Of a DNA stretch of 64,000 bases, positions 36,865 through 48,774 are shown one piece after another. Source of the stretch: Hanleya hanleyi. Lineage: Eukaryota > Mollusca > Polyplacophora > Lepidopleurida > Hanleyidae. Below the pieces are notes generated by a model, which did not search any database, had not been told where the DNA came from, and saw only the letters and a program-made list of their open reading frames with translations. Each line of letters starts with the position of its first letter. Within the stretch, counting starts at the first letter, position 1. The stretch covers positions 62,001-126,000 of the forward strand of contig JAVTVY010037303.1 of the NCBI GenBank assembly GCA_036873755.1, in the 5' to 3' direction. A program made the translations under genes and the position numbers.

Positions 36865-39800
36865 TTACCCGAGAATTTGACAAATTCTCCCATAGTTAGT
36901 GTCGCAGTCGACATCATACCAGTAAACTCTTTCGTACGTAGCTATGTAATGCAGTACCACGCAGTTCTCTGTTTTCCCTTTGGTGGGTTCTGCGGGAGCC
37001 CGTTTGGCCACCCCCATCATTCTGCCGGACGGATACCATTTGTACACTCCTTCCGTAGCTATGTCATTCCCAGCCGTGTGGAAACCCCCACGCAGATCTA
37101 CAAATATAATAAATACAAGCGTCTAGTCCGTCATTCAATATTCAGCCGTCATTCATTAAAGAATTTCCGAGTCCATAATCCAAATTACAACACATATAAG
37201 GGAAGTGGGAAGAGGTGCCGACATACTGACGGAGTCGCATGGCTTCACAGCATAGTCTTCTGGTGCACCTATTGTAAAGCACATACCAAGAATCTAAAGA
37301 TTCGTGATATGTGTTGTATCTCAGGTACGCTTTTATTGTACCTGTTCATGTGGCAACTTGGATGACATGACCACACGGCCCCTAGCACTGGCATAAGCGG
37401 TATTAGATACAAATCTAGAGAGCTGGAACACTGGGGATTGGTGAGTTGTATCGTCGTCAGATGAAAATGACGGCATTTAACACAAAAGACTAGTCTGTAA
37501 TGTCCGATGTCGACCAAGCTTCAACTTCCCACATATGCCAACATATAGCAAAGACCAAAAGGTATGTACAGGGGGCGGGCCGCGGGGACGAAAAGACCTA
37601 ATTCATATAACAGCATTAGATCCAAATTAAAAGAATAAGTCAAAGTATACGTAAACGTATGCTAATAAGAGAGAAGCGGTCAATAGTTTTTGATGATGCC
37701 AGTGAGACATCATGATGTTCCAAAACTATCAAATCCGTATCGCTGATCAGTATTCTTAATCCATATGATTATATTTGTAAAGTCATTATCTGGAGTATGA
37801 TGTATCTCAGTCACGCTTTGATTGTGTCTGTTCATATGAACGCTATGAGGATCTTGAAATACATAGGTTCAGACGGCCCCTAGCCCCGGGTTAAACAGAA
37901 TTGGACACAAGTTACGAAACATGTCTTCTGTCGTAAAGTGGATTAGAGAGGAGGCCCAACGTCTCCCAAAGAACGTCTCCCATATCAACGACCGATTCAA
38001 ATGTTATCGAGAACACACATCGGCAATCCTCAAGTACCGGAACTGTGGAATGAAATTTTCATACGTGACACATATCCTTATAGAGAACATCGCGCATGTA
38101 TTCATGCATAAGAGTCGTTCTGTTGATTTTCCTATTGATTTCTCGGACTTTACACTTATATGTGGCCGTCAAGACGGCGAGGATAACACCCAGACAAGGA
38201 TATGCTTAAAATGAGAGAGGAAGACTTAGATACTACAATACTAACATCTACTTAAAAGAGGAGTCTCATCAGGCCAAACTTAAAATGTTGTTTATTTGCG
38301 GTAACCCTACGTACCCACCAAAAGGCCCCTAACCAAAACTTCTTATGGATTTATTTTGGTGCAATCATATTTTGATTTATCTAAGAAATATTTGGTCTTT
38401 TTGAACTTTTATATATTGAAATTATATATGTATTCCAGGAAACTACATGTTTGTGAAGCAGTATCCATATAAATGGTAATATTTTTTTTTCCGGTAAGCC
38501 CTGGAATAACCACTGGGCATTTATTCATTTTGATGTTGTCATGATTTGTTACATATCACCCATACATTACCCACATGACAAGGGCTTAATGGGGTTTTCC
38601 ATACAAGAAATATCAATAATTATTTGCGGAAGCCGTAAAGGAACTATAGAGCAAAAAATGGCTAATCAACAGTAATGAATAAGGATTGAGCAATAACACG
38701 ATATAATAAAACAGAACACTAAACGCAACAAGAAACAAGAGGAGCTGGACAAGTAAAATCTTGCCTGGCTGGTGAACAATGTTTTAAAATGAACCATCTC
38801 CATAAACCTCCATATATATATATACGCATACATACACACATTATAGAAGATACTGTACACATATAATATATACACAGACACGTACCTGCACATATATACA
38901 ATTCAAAGGGACAATTTTTCACTGGACAAGCATTATTACTATAGTATATGTACACACATTGTATCATTATATCATGTATGCACACAATAAAAGAATCGCA
39001 CTATTTAATCATTTATTTCTTTATTTTGCATCTACATGTATTTTGCATGTATTACTTTTTTTTGTAGCCCTGACAGTAAATGATATCTAAAATGGGTCAA
39101 GCGTCTAGTCCGTCATTCATAATTCAGCCGCCGTCCATTAGAGAATATCCGCGTCCATAATCCGAAGACCTGTTCCATATTCCAGTATTAGCATCAAATT
39201 CAAAAAGACAATCATAGTATACATAAACATAGGCTTGTTTCCTGCGAGAGAGAAGCGGTCAACAGTTTTCAATGATGCCGGCAAGACATCATGATGTTCT
39301 AAAAATATCAAATCCGTATCGCTGATCAGTATTCTTAATCCATAATATTCGTTGTAAAGTCGTCATCTAAAGAATAATGTATCTCAGTCACGCTTTGATT
39401 GTGACTGTTCATATGAGTACCATGATGATCTTGAAGTACATGGGTTCATACGGCCCCTAGCCCCGGGTTAAGCGGGATTAGACACAAGTTACGAAACGTA
39501 GCGCCATAGATCTTGCATGCTACGTTCGTATTTTGCGATCAGCATGCGATATGTATCGCCAAATTTGAGAAACTTTGAGTGGAGGCGTTTGATGGAATAG
39601 CCCTGTTTTATAAATTTCTGCAACAATGTTTTGTGACGCTGCTTAAAATCGTCACATTTAACACAGGATCTAGCAAATGCTACTAAGCGAGATATCTATA
39701 CGCCATATGCAGGTCCCACTGGGATATTACTGTCGAGAAAGGGATAGTTTACGATGTCGAAATTGTAATCATCTCTTTTGTCATAAAGTCGACGAGAGAG

Positions 39801-41213
39801 AATGCCCGCTTCATTTTTATAGAGATAGAGATCTAAATAAGATGTGCCTGTAGGGCTATCTGTAGTTTCCTTCAAATCCAGTGAAGGTGGATATATATCC
39901 TTCACTGCGTCATTTATATATCGATTATCCACAGCGAGAAGATCGTCTATATAGCGTTTGGTGAATGAGAAGGAACGGGCTTTGAATGGATCGGCATAAT
40001 TGTAATGATTCTCGTGAATGCCCGGCTGCCGTCGAGCTGTGTGATTTTCAGCATAGGTCAGTTTGCAGACTAAAGGGTGACCGAAATTACTGTTCTGCTT
40101 TCCACGTGGGTAGTCTAAGTGCAATCGTAAATTACACCCCTCTACCCGAAACTTATCAAAATCCTAGAAATAAGCATGAAGCATGCAAGTATATTTTATT
40201 ACCTTTGATAGAGGTCATGTACATTCGTATATATTCATCTTCCTCCTCAGAGTCGATCTCTAGGAGAGTGGCTCCCTCCTGGGCACAAAGTTTACCGGCC
40301 TCAAACCAGTCAGATGTGGACGTGATGAACTTGTAACACGACGTTAGATGTCCAATTGTCATGAATCCTTGAGGGCATGCTGAAACGCGAGACAAAGAAA
40401 TAAAATATAATACGAGACATTTCGTATTCATATACCGTCGAAGATACATCAAATGGGTTCTAAAACTGCATTTTACCAGTTTTACCAGAACGGAACTGTC
40501 TCAAGCTTTTGAGAAACACTCGATGACATCTAAAATATGAATTCAATGGCCTTACGGACTTCTTCCACATCAAAGAATAAGCGCATACGGGGGTTCAGTT
40601 TCTACGAATATAATGATATCATTGATGCTTTTTGACAACACTTGGAGGTTTCTGTCGATATGTTATTTAGGACAACGTATATTGTTTTTCCAATTAACTA
40701 CCAATGTTGAAAGCAATACTGCAACTTATGATAGAGATTTAATTAAAATAATTGTTATTATAAGTTATCATACCTGTCTTTTCGTGAGTCCTTAAATGTT
40801 CACTCACCTGAAATATCATCAGATGACAAATATCACACTATTGTCCATCCAAAACCGGACATCAAAAATTAGTGTGGATATACTGGTACAGATATACATG
40901 TATTCACATTGAAGAAATGCTGATACTCAAGGTTTAAACCTAGTATCTAGAATGATAGTCAAAACGTTAATATGGCAGCCATTGGGCAGTTTAATCTCCT
41001 CTACCAGCTATGATTCTCTGAATAGACTATTCCCAGCGAAGTAATGTATCATTGACTTACCAGTTTGGTCAGGTTAACCACAGCTGCTTCCAAACGGTTG
41101 ATTCGGTTGACGGGCGTGAGAGGGCTATTGTCCTCAGCATTGGCCGGAAAATATAGCAGAATAACGAGGACGATTGATGCAGTCAAGCTGAAGTTTCTCC
41201 TAATAGCCGCCAT
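36865..41213 (-). CDS. Secreted C-type lectin, intact copy 3
   Basis: Exons are 41061-41213, 40774-40807, 40203-40379 and 36865-37097; together 597 nt, 198 codons plus stop. Residues 1-26 look like a signal peptide (hydrophobic core ASIVLVILLYF, cleavage after ANA). Residues about 35-62 (INRLEAAVVNLTKLVSEHL) have the spacing of a coiled-coil neck. The lectin domain follows with six cysteines (64, 77, 94, 167, 186, 194), fitting the long-form pattern. The usual EPN sugar/calcium motif is EPT (158-160) and WND is WYD (181-183); the WIGL motif is not recognisable. It probably binds carbohydrate outside the cell, but calcium dependence is uncertain. The ATG sits 7 nt after a TTTTCAG acceptor, implying an upstream untranslated exon. 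Intron 3 carries a Penelope-like insertion and a type B repeat. The closest known type would be perlucin-like mollusc lectins, which is inference. Confidence 0.85.
37118..37945 (-). mobile_element. Penelope-like tail split by a type B repeat
   Basis: The tail begins 20 bp from the exon 4 acceptor of copy 3. It is interrupted at about 37180-37597 by an inverted type B unit (P2 CAGGTAC/GTACCTG intact), then resumes at AAGACCTAATTC. Units 2 and 4 lack this B insertion, so it is more recent than the duplication. The tail joins a short piece of the RT region at ATGTCTTCTGTCGTAAAG, an internal deletion. Confidence 0.7.
38697..39094. repeat. Duplicated intron segment (unit 3)
   Basis: Counterpart of 25196-25590. 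To its right, unit 3 continues directly into a Penelope-like 3' end, while unit 1 continues with intron sequence. Confidence 0.65.
39095..39995 (-). mobile_element. 5'-truncated Penelope-like element
   Basis: The best-preserved C-terminal half of the family. It reads from DPFKARSFSFTKRYIDDLLA through KDIYPPSLDLKETTD to NIPVGPAYGV in one open frame, then a frameshift, then the 3' tail. P2 is perfect (CAGTCAC/GTGACTG, near 39380-39405). It starts abruptly at 39995 against lectin intron sequence, creating a chimeric open frame (39696-40124). Confidence 0.8.
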
Positions 41214-41374
41214 GAGAGATCTGAAAACGTGGGACAATGTGTAACAATATGAAACAACGTAGAACAATTTCTAACCATAACTGAAATATTAAATCAACAT
41301 TATTGTGAAGAATAATAGTATCATGTACGTAAGTGACTTGATAGTACTATTGCATCATTGCTCATGGATATTTG

Positions 41375-41625
41375 TATCAAATACCACTCAAGCCGGTGCT
41401 AGAGTCCGTGTGGGATGCCATTCGAGATACCCATATGAGCAGTTATAATAACAGAGTGGCTGAGATACAAACCATCAATGAAATCATTTTTGGTTCTTGC
41501 GATGTGTTTAGATATGCAATCCGAATATTGGCCTGTGGGGTCACCTGACCTCTTGTCAGTACTCCCGAATTTTTTCCACTATCGGTATATGTTGCGTTAA
41601 TTTTCAGACAATGCAATTGAACAAT
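41375..41625 (+). repeat. Type C repeat (unit 3), best P1
   Basis: P1 GTGTGGG (41408-41414) pairs with CCCATAT (41430-41436). P2 CAGTTAT (41440-41446) pairs with GTGGCTG (41456-41462) using three G-U pairs. It lies 5' of lectin copy 3 exon 1. Confidence 0.6.
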
Positions 41626-42735
41626 CTGGTCCGTCATTCGTTATTCAGCCGTCGCTCATTAATGAATCTCCGCGTCCATAATCCAAAGACTTATCCATAT
41701 TCCATATAACAACATTATCACAGCAACAGCAACAATAAAACAATCCTAGTATACATAAATATAGGCTAGCTTCTTACCAGGGAGAAGGGGTCAACAGTTT
41801 TCAATGATGCCGACAAGACATCACGATGTTCCAAGAAATATCAAATCCGTATCGCTGATCAATATTCTTAATCCATATGATATTCGTTGTAAAGACGTCA
41901 TCCAGAGAATGATGTGTCTCAGTCACGCTTTGATCGTGGCTGTTCATTTGAACACCGTGAGGATCTTGAAATACATGGGTTCATACGGCCCATAGCCCGG
42001 GTTGAGCGGAATTAGACAAAAGTTACGAAACATAACGCCATAGGCCTTGCACGCTACGCTCGTATTTTGCAATCAGCATGCGATATGCCAAATTTGAGAA
42101 ACTTAGATTAGGGGCGCTTGGTGGTGTAGCCTGCAATAATACTTTGATGCTGATTAAAATCGTCCCATTCAACGGAGAATGTGGTAAATGTTACTAGGCG
42201 TGATATGTATATATTTACGCCATATCCTGGTCCCACTGGAATATTGCTGTCCAGAAAGGGAGAGTTTACGATGTCGAAATTGCAATCATCTTTTTGTTTC
42301 CTCGTAAATTCGACGAGAGAAGACCCGCTTCATTTTATAAGGATATAGGTCTGAAGGTGGCCATACACCCATATACCCTTCACTGTGTCATTTACATAGC
42401 GGATATCCACAGCGAGAAGAGCGTCTATATAGCGTTTGGTGAATGAGAAGGAACGGGCTTTGAATTGATCGGCCTTAGAAACCGCCCGCAAAAAGTCTTA
42501 TTTATAATAGAACAGATATGTCGGCCAAGAGGGATGCACAATTAGTACCCATTGGACTACCTATATGCTGATACATTGTGTTGCCAAATTTCACATGAAA
42601 TTCAAGCAACTCTATAAACAAAGAAACATCCCATGAATGTTATCCGTTGTGTGTAGCAAAGCTGAAGAAGGCTTTATGGCTTCTGACATTAATATATCAG
42701 CGATCAGTTTTCTTGAACACATATACTATTCACCA
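41626..42735 (-). mobile_element. Decayed Penelope-like element (unit 3)
   Basis: Duplicate of 28646-29775 and 34732-35790, with a further small deletion near 42595. Not coding. Confidence 0.7.
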
Positions 42736-43362
42736 ACTTAGACGGCCAATAAGTCAGATAATAACAGGGGGAAGATTTTGTCGGACGCGATTCTTCAAAT
42801 TATTACTCGTTGAGTTTTCCTCGGCCTTTTGGGGATCATTTGCTGCCGGGGAGTTAGCACGTATCACGGGAAAACCCCCTCTTCAGTCCCCTGTCTTTAT
42901 CATCGTCATTTAAAAGTTTTGGTCAAGATGCTTGCTCCAAAGATTATGAGACTTTATAGTGGCCGGCCAAGGACACGAAATGTAACTTTTGATGGCATTG
43001 TTTGTTACAAATGGGTACCCATGCTAAATTAGTTCTTTGTGTGCTAGGGTTCAAGGTGGGAGGGAATACCACCCGGATTTTGGACGTTAAATGTCATTTC
43101 GAGGTTACTTTTGGGGTTAAATAAGGTCAAAATTGGTAAAAGTCATTCCTAACTTAATTTCCATTGTGATGTTTGTTGCCAATGGCTATCCACGCTAAAT
43201 TGTTTTTATGTACTGTATGGTTTTAGCACAGGTATGGCTAGCTAGCTATTAATTATTGGAATTTGGGTCATTTTAGGGTCACATTACGGGTCAAATGAGG
43301 TCAAAAATGCTGTTTTATTTCATATATTTTGTGCTATTTGTTATTTACTTTTGTATACAGTA

Positions 43363-43706
43363 CACTCTCAAAAATATTCAGGGAATAATCCTGAATAGAT
43401 CAGGTTGCACATCCACAACTCAAATTCAGGGATTTTACCTGAAATCCAGGGATAATTTCCTGAAATCAACCATGAATTATTGCCAAATTATCTGAATTTT
43501 AGGAGATTTTACGTACCTGAATAGGGTCGGAAAGTTACTAATCAGGGTGATAATTGCCTGAATTTCACGGAAAATCCTCTCATTCTGAGATATTTTTCCT
43601 GAAATTCAGATAATCAGCCTTGAATTTCAGGCAAAATTCCTGAAATTGAGTTGTTGATATAAAACCTGATCAGTTCAGGACCTTTACCTGAATATTTTTG
43701 AGACTG
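43363..43706. mobile_element. Tc1/mariner-type MITE (nested)
   Basis: The ends CACTCTCAAAAATATTCAGG and (inverted) CAGTCTCAAAAATATTCAGG lie between TA dinucleotides (43361-43362, 43707-43708). The arms extend about 90 bp, with repeated CCTGAATTTCAGG-like words. It is inserted inside the larger transposon. Confidence 0.8.
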
Positions 43707-44149
43707 TATGGTTCAAGATAGGGTGAATACTAAGACAACTTTGGCAATTTGAGGTCATTATCAGGTCATTTCGAGGTCAAATAGCACCCAAAGATGGCCA
43801 AAAGATGGGCCCTAAACAATTTAAAACATTTTTGTGTGAAATTCATTGTAAAGAAATGGGTGTCAAATCTGAAGTAGTTCTACGGCGTAAAGTTTAAGAT
43901 ATAAGTGTAGGGTAATTCCGTATTTTTTGTTTGTGAATTCTGGTAACATCCATTTTCTTATAGATTGGACCTTCAAGATCAATATATTTGTTGGTCCGAC
44001 GGTTTCTTTCTCGAGTTTGAAGCAGTTTGAGTTGACCCTTTCTGGCCTGTGTGATAGAGGGTTCGGAAATTTAGTGCCCTTTTGAACATTCACGGTATCA
44101 CCAGAATGATTAAGAATCGAGAGCAAAGATATTATATTTGGCTAATTTT

Positions 44150-46750
44150 GAGCCTATTTCTATAATTCTAGTGATGGGTTAATTCAAAACGGCGCTCATG
44201 CGGGTTCATTCATAAATCGCCCTTTTTCAGGTTATTCATATAATAGTCATTATTCTTAGCCCATTTTGCAAATTAGTTAACACGAAGGAGTCCCCCATCA
44301 AGCATAGTATCTTTCGCCTATTTTGGGGGACTCCTTCGAGAAATATTGGTGTAATCAATCATATCAAGTCCTGCCTAAATAAAAAATCTTTGTACATTTT
44401 GTATTACTCACTGATCTATCCGTACTTATCCTACTGCAACATTGTCTGGGGAAATACGTATCCAACTCATCTTCAGCCACTGAAAATACTCCAAAAAAGA
44501 ATCATTCGCATAATAGCTTCAACCGATAGACTCGCGCACACTGACCCACTTTTCGTTGAATTGAATATTTTGCCGATCACTGAACTAAATGACCATCTCA
44601 CTCTGCTGCTTATTCATAAGTTCATTTTCTTTACCACACTTTTGCCTTTATCATTTCGGAACTTCTTCACAAAAATCTCTGACGTTCACTCGTATGTCAC
44701 ACGCCAATCCAATACAAATCTATATAGACCGTTTTATTCATCTGACCTATCATTTCATTCTACGAGGGTCAACGGACCTCGAATATGGAACAAGTTACCC
44801 CCTGATTTAAAAACATTTTCATCCATTTCCATGTTTAAATCATCATCAAAATCGCACTATATCAACAATATTTATCCCCCTAGTGTGCTGCTCTAGTATT
44901 ATTCATATAGATCAATATCAATACATTAACCAAACATAGTTTGCTGATTGTCCGAGGATACGTGTTTGCTTTTATTTATATACTGTTCACACCGCTTACA
45001 TTCATATCAACATTCACCAGCTTTAACTTATATTCTTATGTATAATCGAACTGTTTCTACAGGGATAGAACAAGCCCTCTGGGGTTTTATTCCCGCCAAC
45101 TGCATTTTTACAACTATACATTGTACAATTAATTTATCTTGGTGAATAAATGAAATGAAATGAAATGAATCTGTTTGCTTAACTCTCAGCTTAAAATATG
45201 ATGTTTTAAATCAAAATGGCGGTCATATGGGGTCATCAGAAAATCACACTTTTGGCCGTTGCCCGTATAGTTCAAGGCATTATTCTTAGCTCATTATGCA
45301 AATTTGTCAAAACCGAGGGATCTCTGAGCATAGCCCAACATTCTAGCCCATTTTGAATCTACAAAGATCAAGATTTGATGGTCAAATTCAAAATGGCGGC
45401 CAGATGGGGTCATCTGAAAATCACAATTATTCTTACCTCACTGAGCAAATTTATCAAAACCGAGGGATTTCTATGCATAGCCTAATATCTTATGCCCATT
45501 TATAGTCTATTTTCATATGCCAAAACTCAAGATTTAATGGTCAAATTCAAAATAGCGGTCATATGGGATCATCTGAAAATCACACTTTTTCCTGTTGCTC
45601 GTGTAGTTCAAGGCATTATTCTTAGCTCATTATTCAAATTTAGCAAAACCGACGGATCTCTAAGCATAGCCCAACATCCTATGCCAATTTTGAATCTATA
45701 TACATATCCCACAGTTCAAGATTTGATGGGCAAATTCAAAATGGCGTCCATATGGGGTCATCTGAAAATCACACTTTCTCCTGTTGCTCCTGTAGTTCAA
45801 GGCATTATTCTTACCTCACTGAGCAAATGTATCAAAACTGAGGCATCTCTATGCATAGCCTAACGTCCTATGCCCATTTTGAATCTACTTACATATGTCT
45901 AAGATCAAGATTTGGTCAAATTCAAAATGGCCGTAGCTCATATAGTTCTAGGCATTATTCTTAGCTCATTATGCAAATTTATCAAAACTGTGGGATCTCT
46001 AAGCATAGTCCGACAACCTATGCTCTTTTTGAATCTACTTACGTATCCTTAAGATCTAGATTTGACGATCAAATTCAAAATGGTGGCCATATGGGGTTAT
46101 CTGGATATCATATTTGCTCATGTTGCTCGTTTACTTCACGGCACTATTCTTCGCTAATTGTGCAAATTTATCAAAACAGAGGGATCTCCTAGCATAGCCT
46201 AACAACTTACGCACATTTTGAATCTATTTGCATATCCCCAAGATCAAAATACGATGTTTAAAATCAATATGGCAGCTGTGTGGGGTTATCTGAATCTTCT
46301 GCTTTTCCATGTTGCTCGTGTATATCAAGGCATTGTTCTTAGTTGATTGTGCAAATTTATCAAAACCGAAGGGACACACATCATAGCCAGATACCTTTTA
46401 CCCAACTTGAATCTATTTGCTTAGTCGTCAGATTAAAAATGATATTTAAATTCAAAATGGCGACCATAAGGAGTCATTCGGAAATTCTTCTTTTTTCATA
46501 TTACTGTTAGAATATTTTTATTCTAAGTACAAACTTGTTTAAATTGAGAGAATAACGCCATAGCTTATTACATTATGCCTAGTTGTATTCTGTTAGCATA
46601 ATCTTCAGCTGAGAATACAATTATTAAATTCAAAATGGTGACCATGTGGGTTCATCTGAGACCCATATTCTCATTTTTCTTTTATAATTCAAGGTATTGT
46701 GATTACATGGAGCTGAAAGTAGCAATTTCTCAAAGCCAAACCCCTTCATA
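44150..46750 (+). repeat. ~155-190 bp satellite array
   Basis: The word TCAAAATGGC recurs at about 45211, 45387, 45547 (variant), 45736, 45922, 46075, 46264 (variant), 46454 and 46630. It is followed by CATATGGGGTCATCTGAAAA, GGCATTATTCTTAGCTCA and GAGGGATCTCT in each unit. A LINE interrupts it at about 44320-45175. The same family, inverted and more diverged, occupies 4445-6545. Confidence 0.8.
44320..45175 (+). mobile_element. 5'-truncated CR1/L2-like LINE end
   Basis: A 168-codon frame (44390-44896) encodes the C-terminal end of a non-LTR retrotransposon protein: YYSLIYPYLSYCNIVWGN, then LQKRIIRII, PLFVELNIL, and RIWNKLPPDLKTF. It is followed by an ~270-bp 3' region ending in a (GAAAT)n tail at about 45150-45170. 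The RT core is missing. Placement with CR1/L2-like LINEs is based on these phrases only. Confidence 0.75.
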
Positions 46751-46919
46751 AAACACATCGATCTGACTATTTATGAGCCTAGTTTGGCTCTATTCGTTTA
46801 ATCAGCTAGAAAAATAATTATCGACAGACAATATAATGGTTACATAATGGTTATTATGCCTACGTTAAACCCTACACTATGTACATCTAATTCCGTCTGT
46901 CTACCCATTCGTAAAAATT

Positions 46920-47490
46920 AGTATTGCAGATATTAATTTATAACCGATTTGCACCCATTTTTGACCTCATTTACCAAAAGGTTACCCCAAAATGATCTTA
47001 ATTTGAATAATTAACGTGCTATTTATGACTAATTTAAAACTTACACTACATACTACTGATTCAATTTGAATACTCATTCGTAACAATTAGTACTGCGAAT
47101 ATTAATTTATAACCGATTTCACCAATTTTTGACCTCATTTGACCCAAATATGACCCTAAAATGACCTTAATTCTAATAATTAACGTGTTATCAATGACTA
47201 CATCCAACCCTACACTACATTCAACTGATTCAACTGGAATATCCAATCGTAACAACTAGTAGTGTGCATATAACCGATTTTCACAAAATTTGACCTTATT
47301 TGACCCAAAAGTGACCCTAAAATGACCTCAATTCTTATAATAAACGTGTTATCTGTGACTACCTGATACTCTACACTACTTACAACTAATGCAGCTTGGA
47401 TACTCATTGGTAACAAACAATGCGGTGGATGCTAATTTATATCCGATTTTTACCCATTTTTGACATTATTTTACCCAAATAGTGACCCCG
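46920..47490. repeat. ~165-170 bp subterminal tandem repeat
   Basis: TTATAACCGATTT occurs at about 46936, 47105, 47266 (partial) and 47437 (variant), each followed by TTTTGACCTCATTTGACCC-like sequence. An inverted counterpart (GGGTCAAATGAGGTCAAAA) lies at 43285-43305, so these repeats are part of the extended inverted ends of the transposon. Confidence 0.7.
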
Positions 47491-48414
47491 AAATGACTTT
47501 AATTGACCAAAATCAGGGTGGTATCCCCTCCTACCTTGATCCCTACCACTCAAAGAACTAATTTAGCATGGGTACCCATTTGTAAAAAAAAATGCCATCG
47601 AAAGTTTTTAAAAGTGTTTTTGAGGTCTTTGGCCGGCCGACTATTATGCTAAGTTAGTTCGTTCAATAATTCCAAGATTCTCCTACTCACCATTACGGCC
47701 ATACAGGTCGAACTTGTCTTAAGAAACTCATAGACAAAACCAACTCGATTGAATGAGGAATCCACCCTGTACGGTCATAGATGTCGAACTGGTCTGAGGA
47801 ACTCCTAAATAAAACTAGCCTGACTGAATGAGGAATTAAAGCGAAAACACCGTTCGTCCTTTTCACCACCCTTCATATTATGTTAAGTTTGATTTAAGAT
47901 CAGTTGGTAACAACAACTACTGTTAACATTAATAAAAGACAAATGTTCTACTTACCGATATCTCGTCAATAAAACGCACGGTGTATTTTGTGTCGACTTC
48001 GCCATCTACGTTAACTTCTTATTCAGATCACCTCTTCGCACTAGTCTGGCGCTAATGATATACACGTGTAGCCGTTGAAGTATAGACCGGATATGTTAAT
48101 CGGACTCGTAGACTTTCATGACTTCTCCCGAACCAGATGTAGTGCAAAATTTGAGCAGCGCATTTTTAGCAAGAGAATTTCATTACACGAGAATTTTACA
48201 AATTCTCCCTTTGTGACTGTCGCAGTCGACATCGTACCAGTAAACCTTTCATAAGTAGTCGTGTAATGAAGTATCACGCAGTTGTCTGTTTTCCCTTTTG
48301 TGGTTTCTGCACCTCCATCATTCTGCCAAACATCATTTGTACACTACTTCCGTAGCTATGTCATTCCCAGCCGTGTGGAAACTCCCTCGCAAATCTACGA
48401 ATATAATAAATACA

Positions 48415-48770
48415 TGCGTCTACCTCGTCATCCAATATCCAGACGTCGTTCATTAAAGAATTTCCGCGTCCATAATCCAAAGGCCTAATTCATATAATAG
48501 CATTAGAACCATATTAAAAGAATAACTCGAAGTATACATAAAACTAGGCTAATGAGAGAGAAGCGGTGAACAGTTTTGAGACAGCAATACATCATGATTT
48601 TCCAAAACTATCAAATCCGTATCGCTGACCAGTATTCTTAATCAATATGATTTTATTTGTAAAGTCGTTATCTACAGTAGGATGTATCTCTGTCACGCTT
48701 TGATTGTGACTGTTCGTTTGAACGCTATGGGGATCTCGAAATACATAGTATGAAATTGAGGTCTTTAAGA
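48415..48770 (-). mobile_element. Penelope-like tail (unit 4)
   Basis: Begins about 20 bp from the exon 4 remnant of copy 4, as in units 2 and 3. P2 reads CAGTCAC/GTGACAG with one mismatch. A second piece with the GCCCCTAGTCCCGAG motif and the truncated RT junction lies at 49590-49740. Confidence 0.6.
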
Positions 48771-48774
48771 CGAC

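Larger units (their letters stand above)
42956..47643. mobile_element. 4.69-kb long-TIR DNA transposon, non-autonomous
   Basis: The left end TAGTGGCCGGCCAAGGAC and the right end, read inverted, TAGTCGGCCGGCCAAAGAC begin inverted repeats of about 150 bp that share TTTACAAATGGGTACCCATG-type sequence and ACCACCC. TTA flanks both ends (42953-42955 and 47644-47646). Removing the element and one TTA restores GACTTTATGCTAAG, which matches the uninterrupted GACTTTACGCTAAG in units 1 (near 29931) and 2 (near 36025). No transposase is visible; the interior is satellite, a LINE fragment and a MITE. A 3-bp TTA duplication would fit PIF/Harbinger, but the family is unassigned. Confidence 0.85.

Noticed and set aside
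37921..38214. 97-codon plus-strand open frame, with related frames at 31391 and 49700
   Set aside because: It arises at a junction of Penelope tail and intron sequence. The unit 2 copy has a stop and unit 4 is frameshifted, with no domain and no conservation of protein.
45195..46700. CRISPR-like or minisatellite regular array
   Set aside because: Units are 155-190 bp, variable and without distinct repeat-spacer alternation; it is a diverged satellite.
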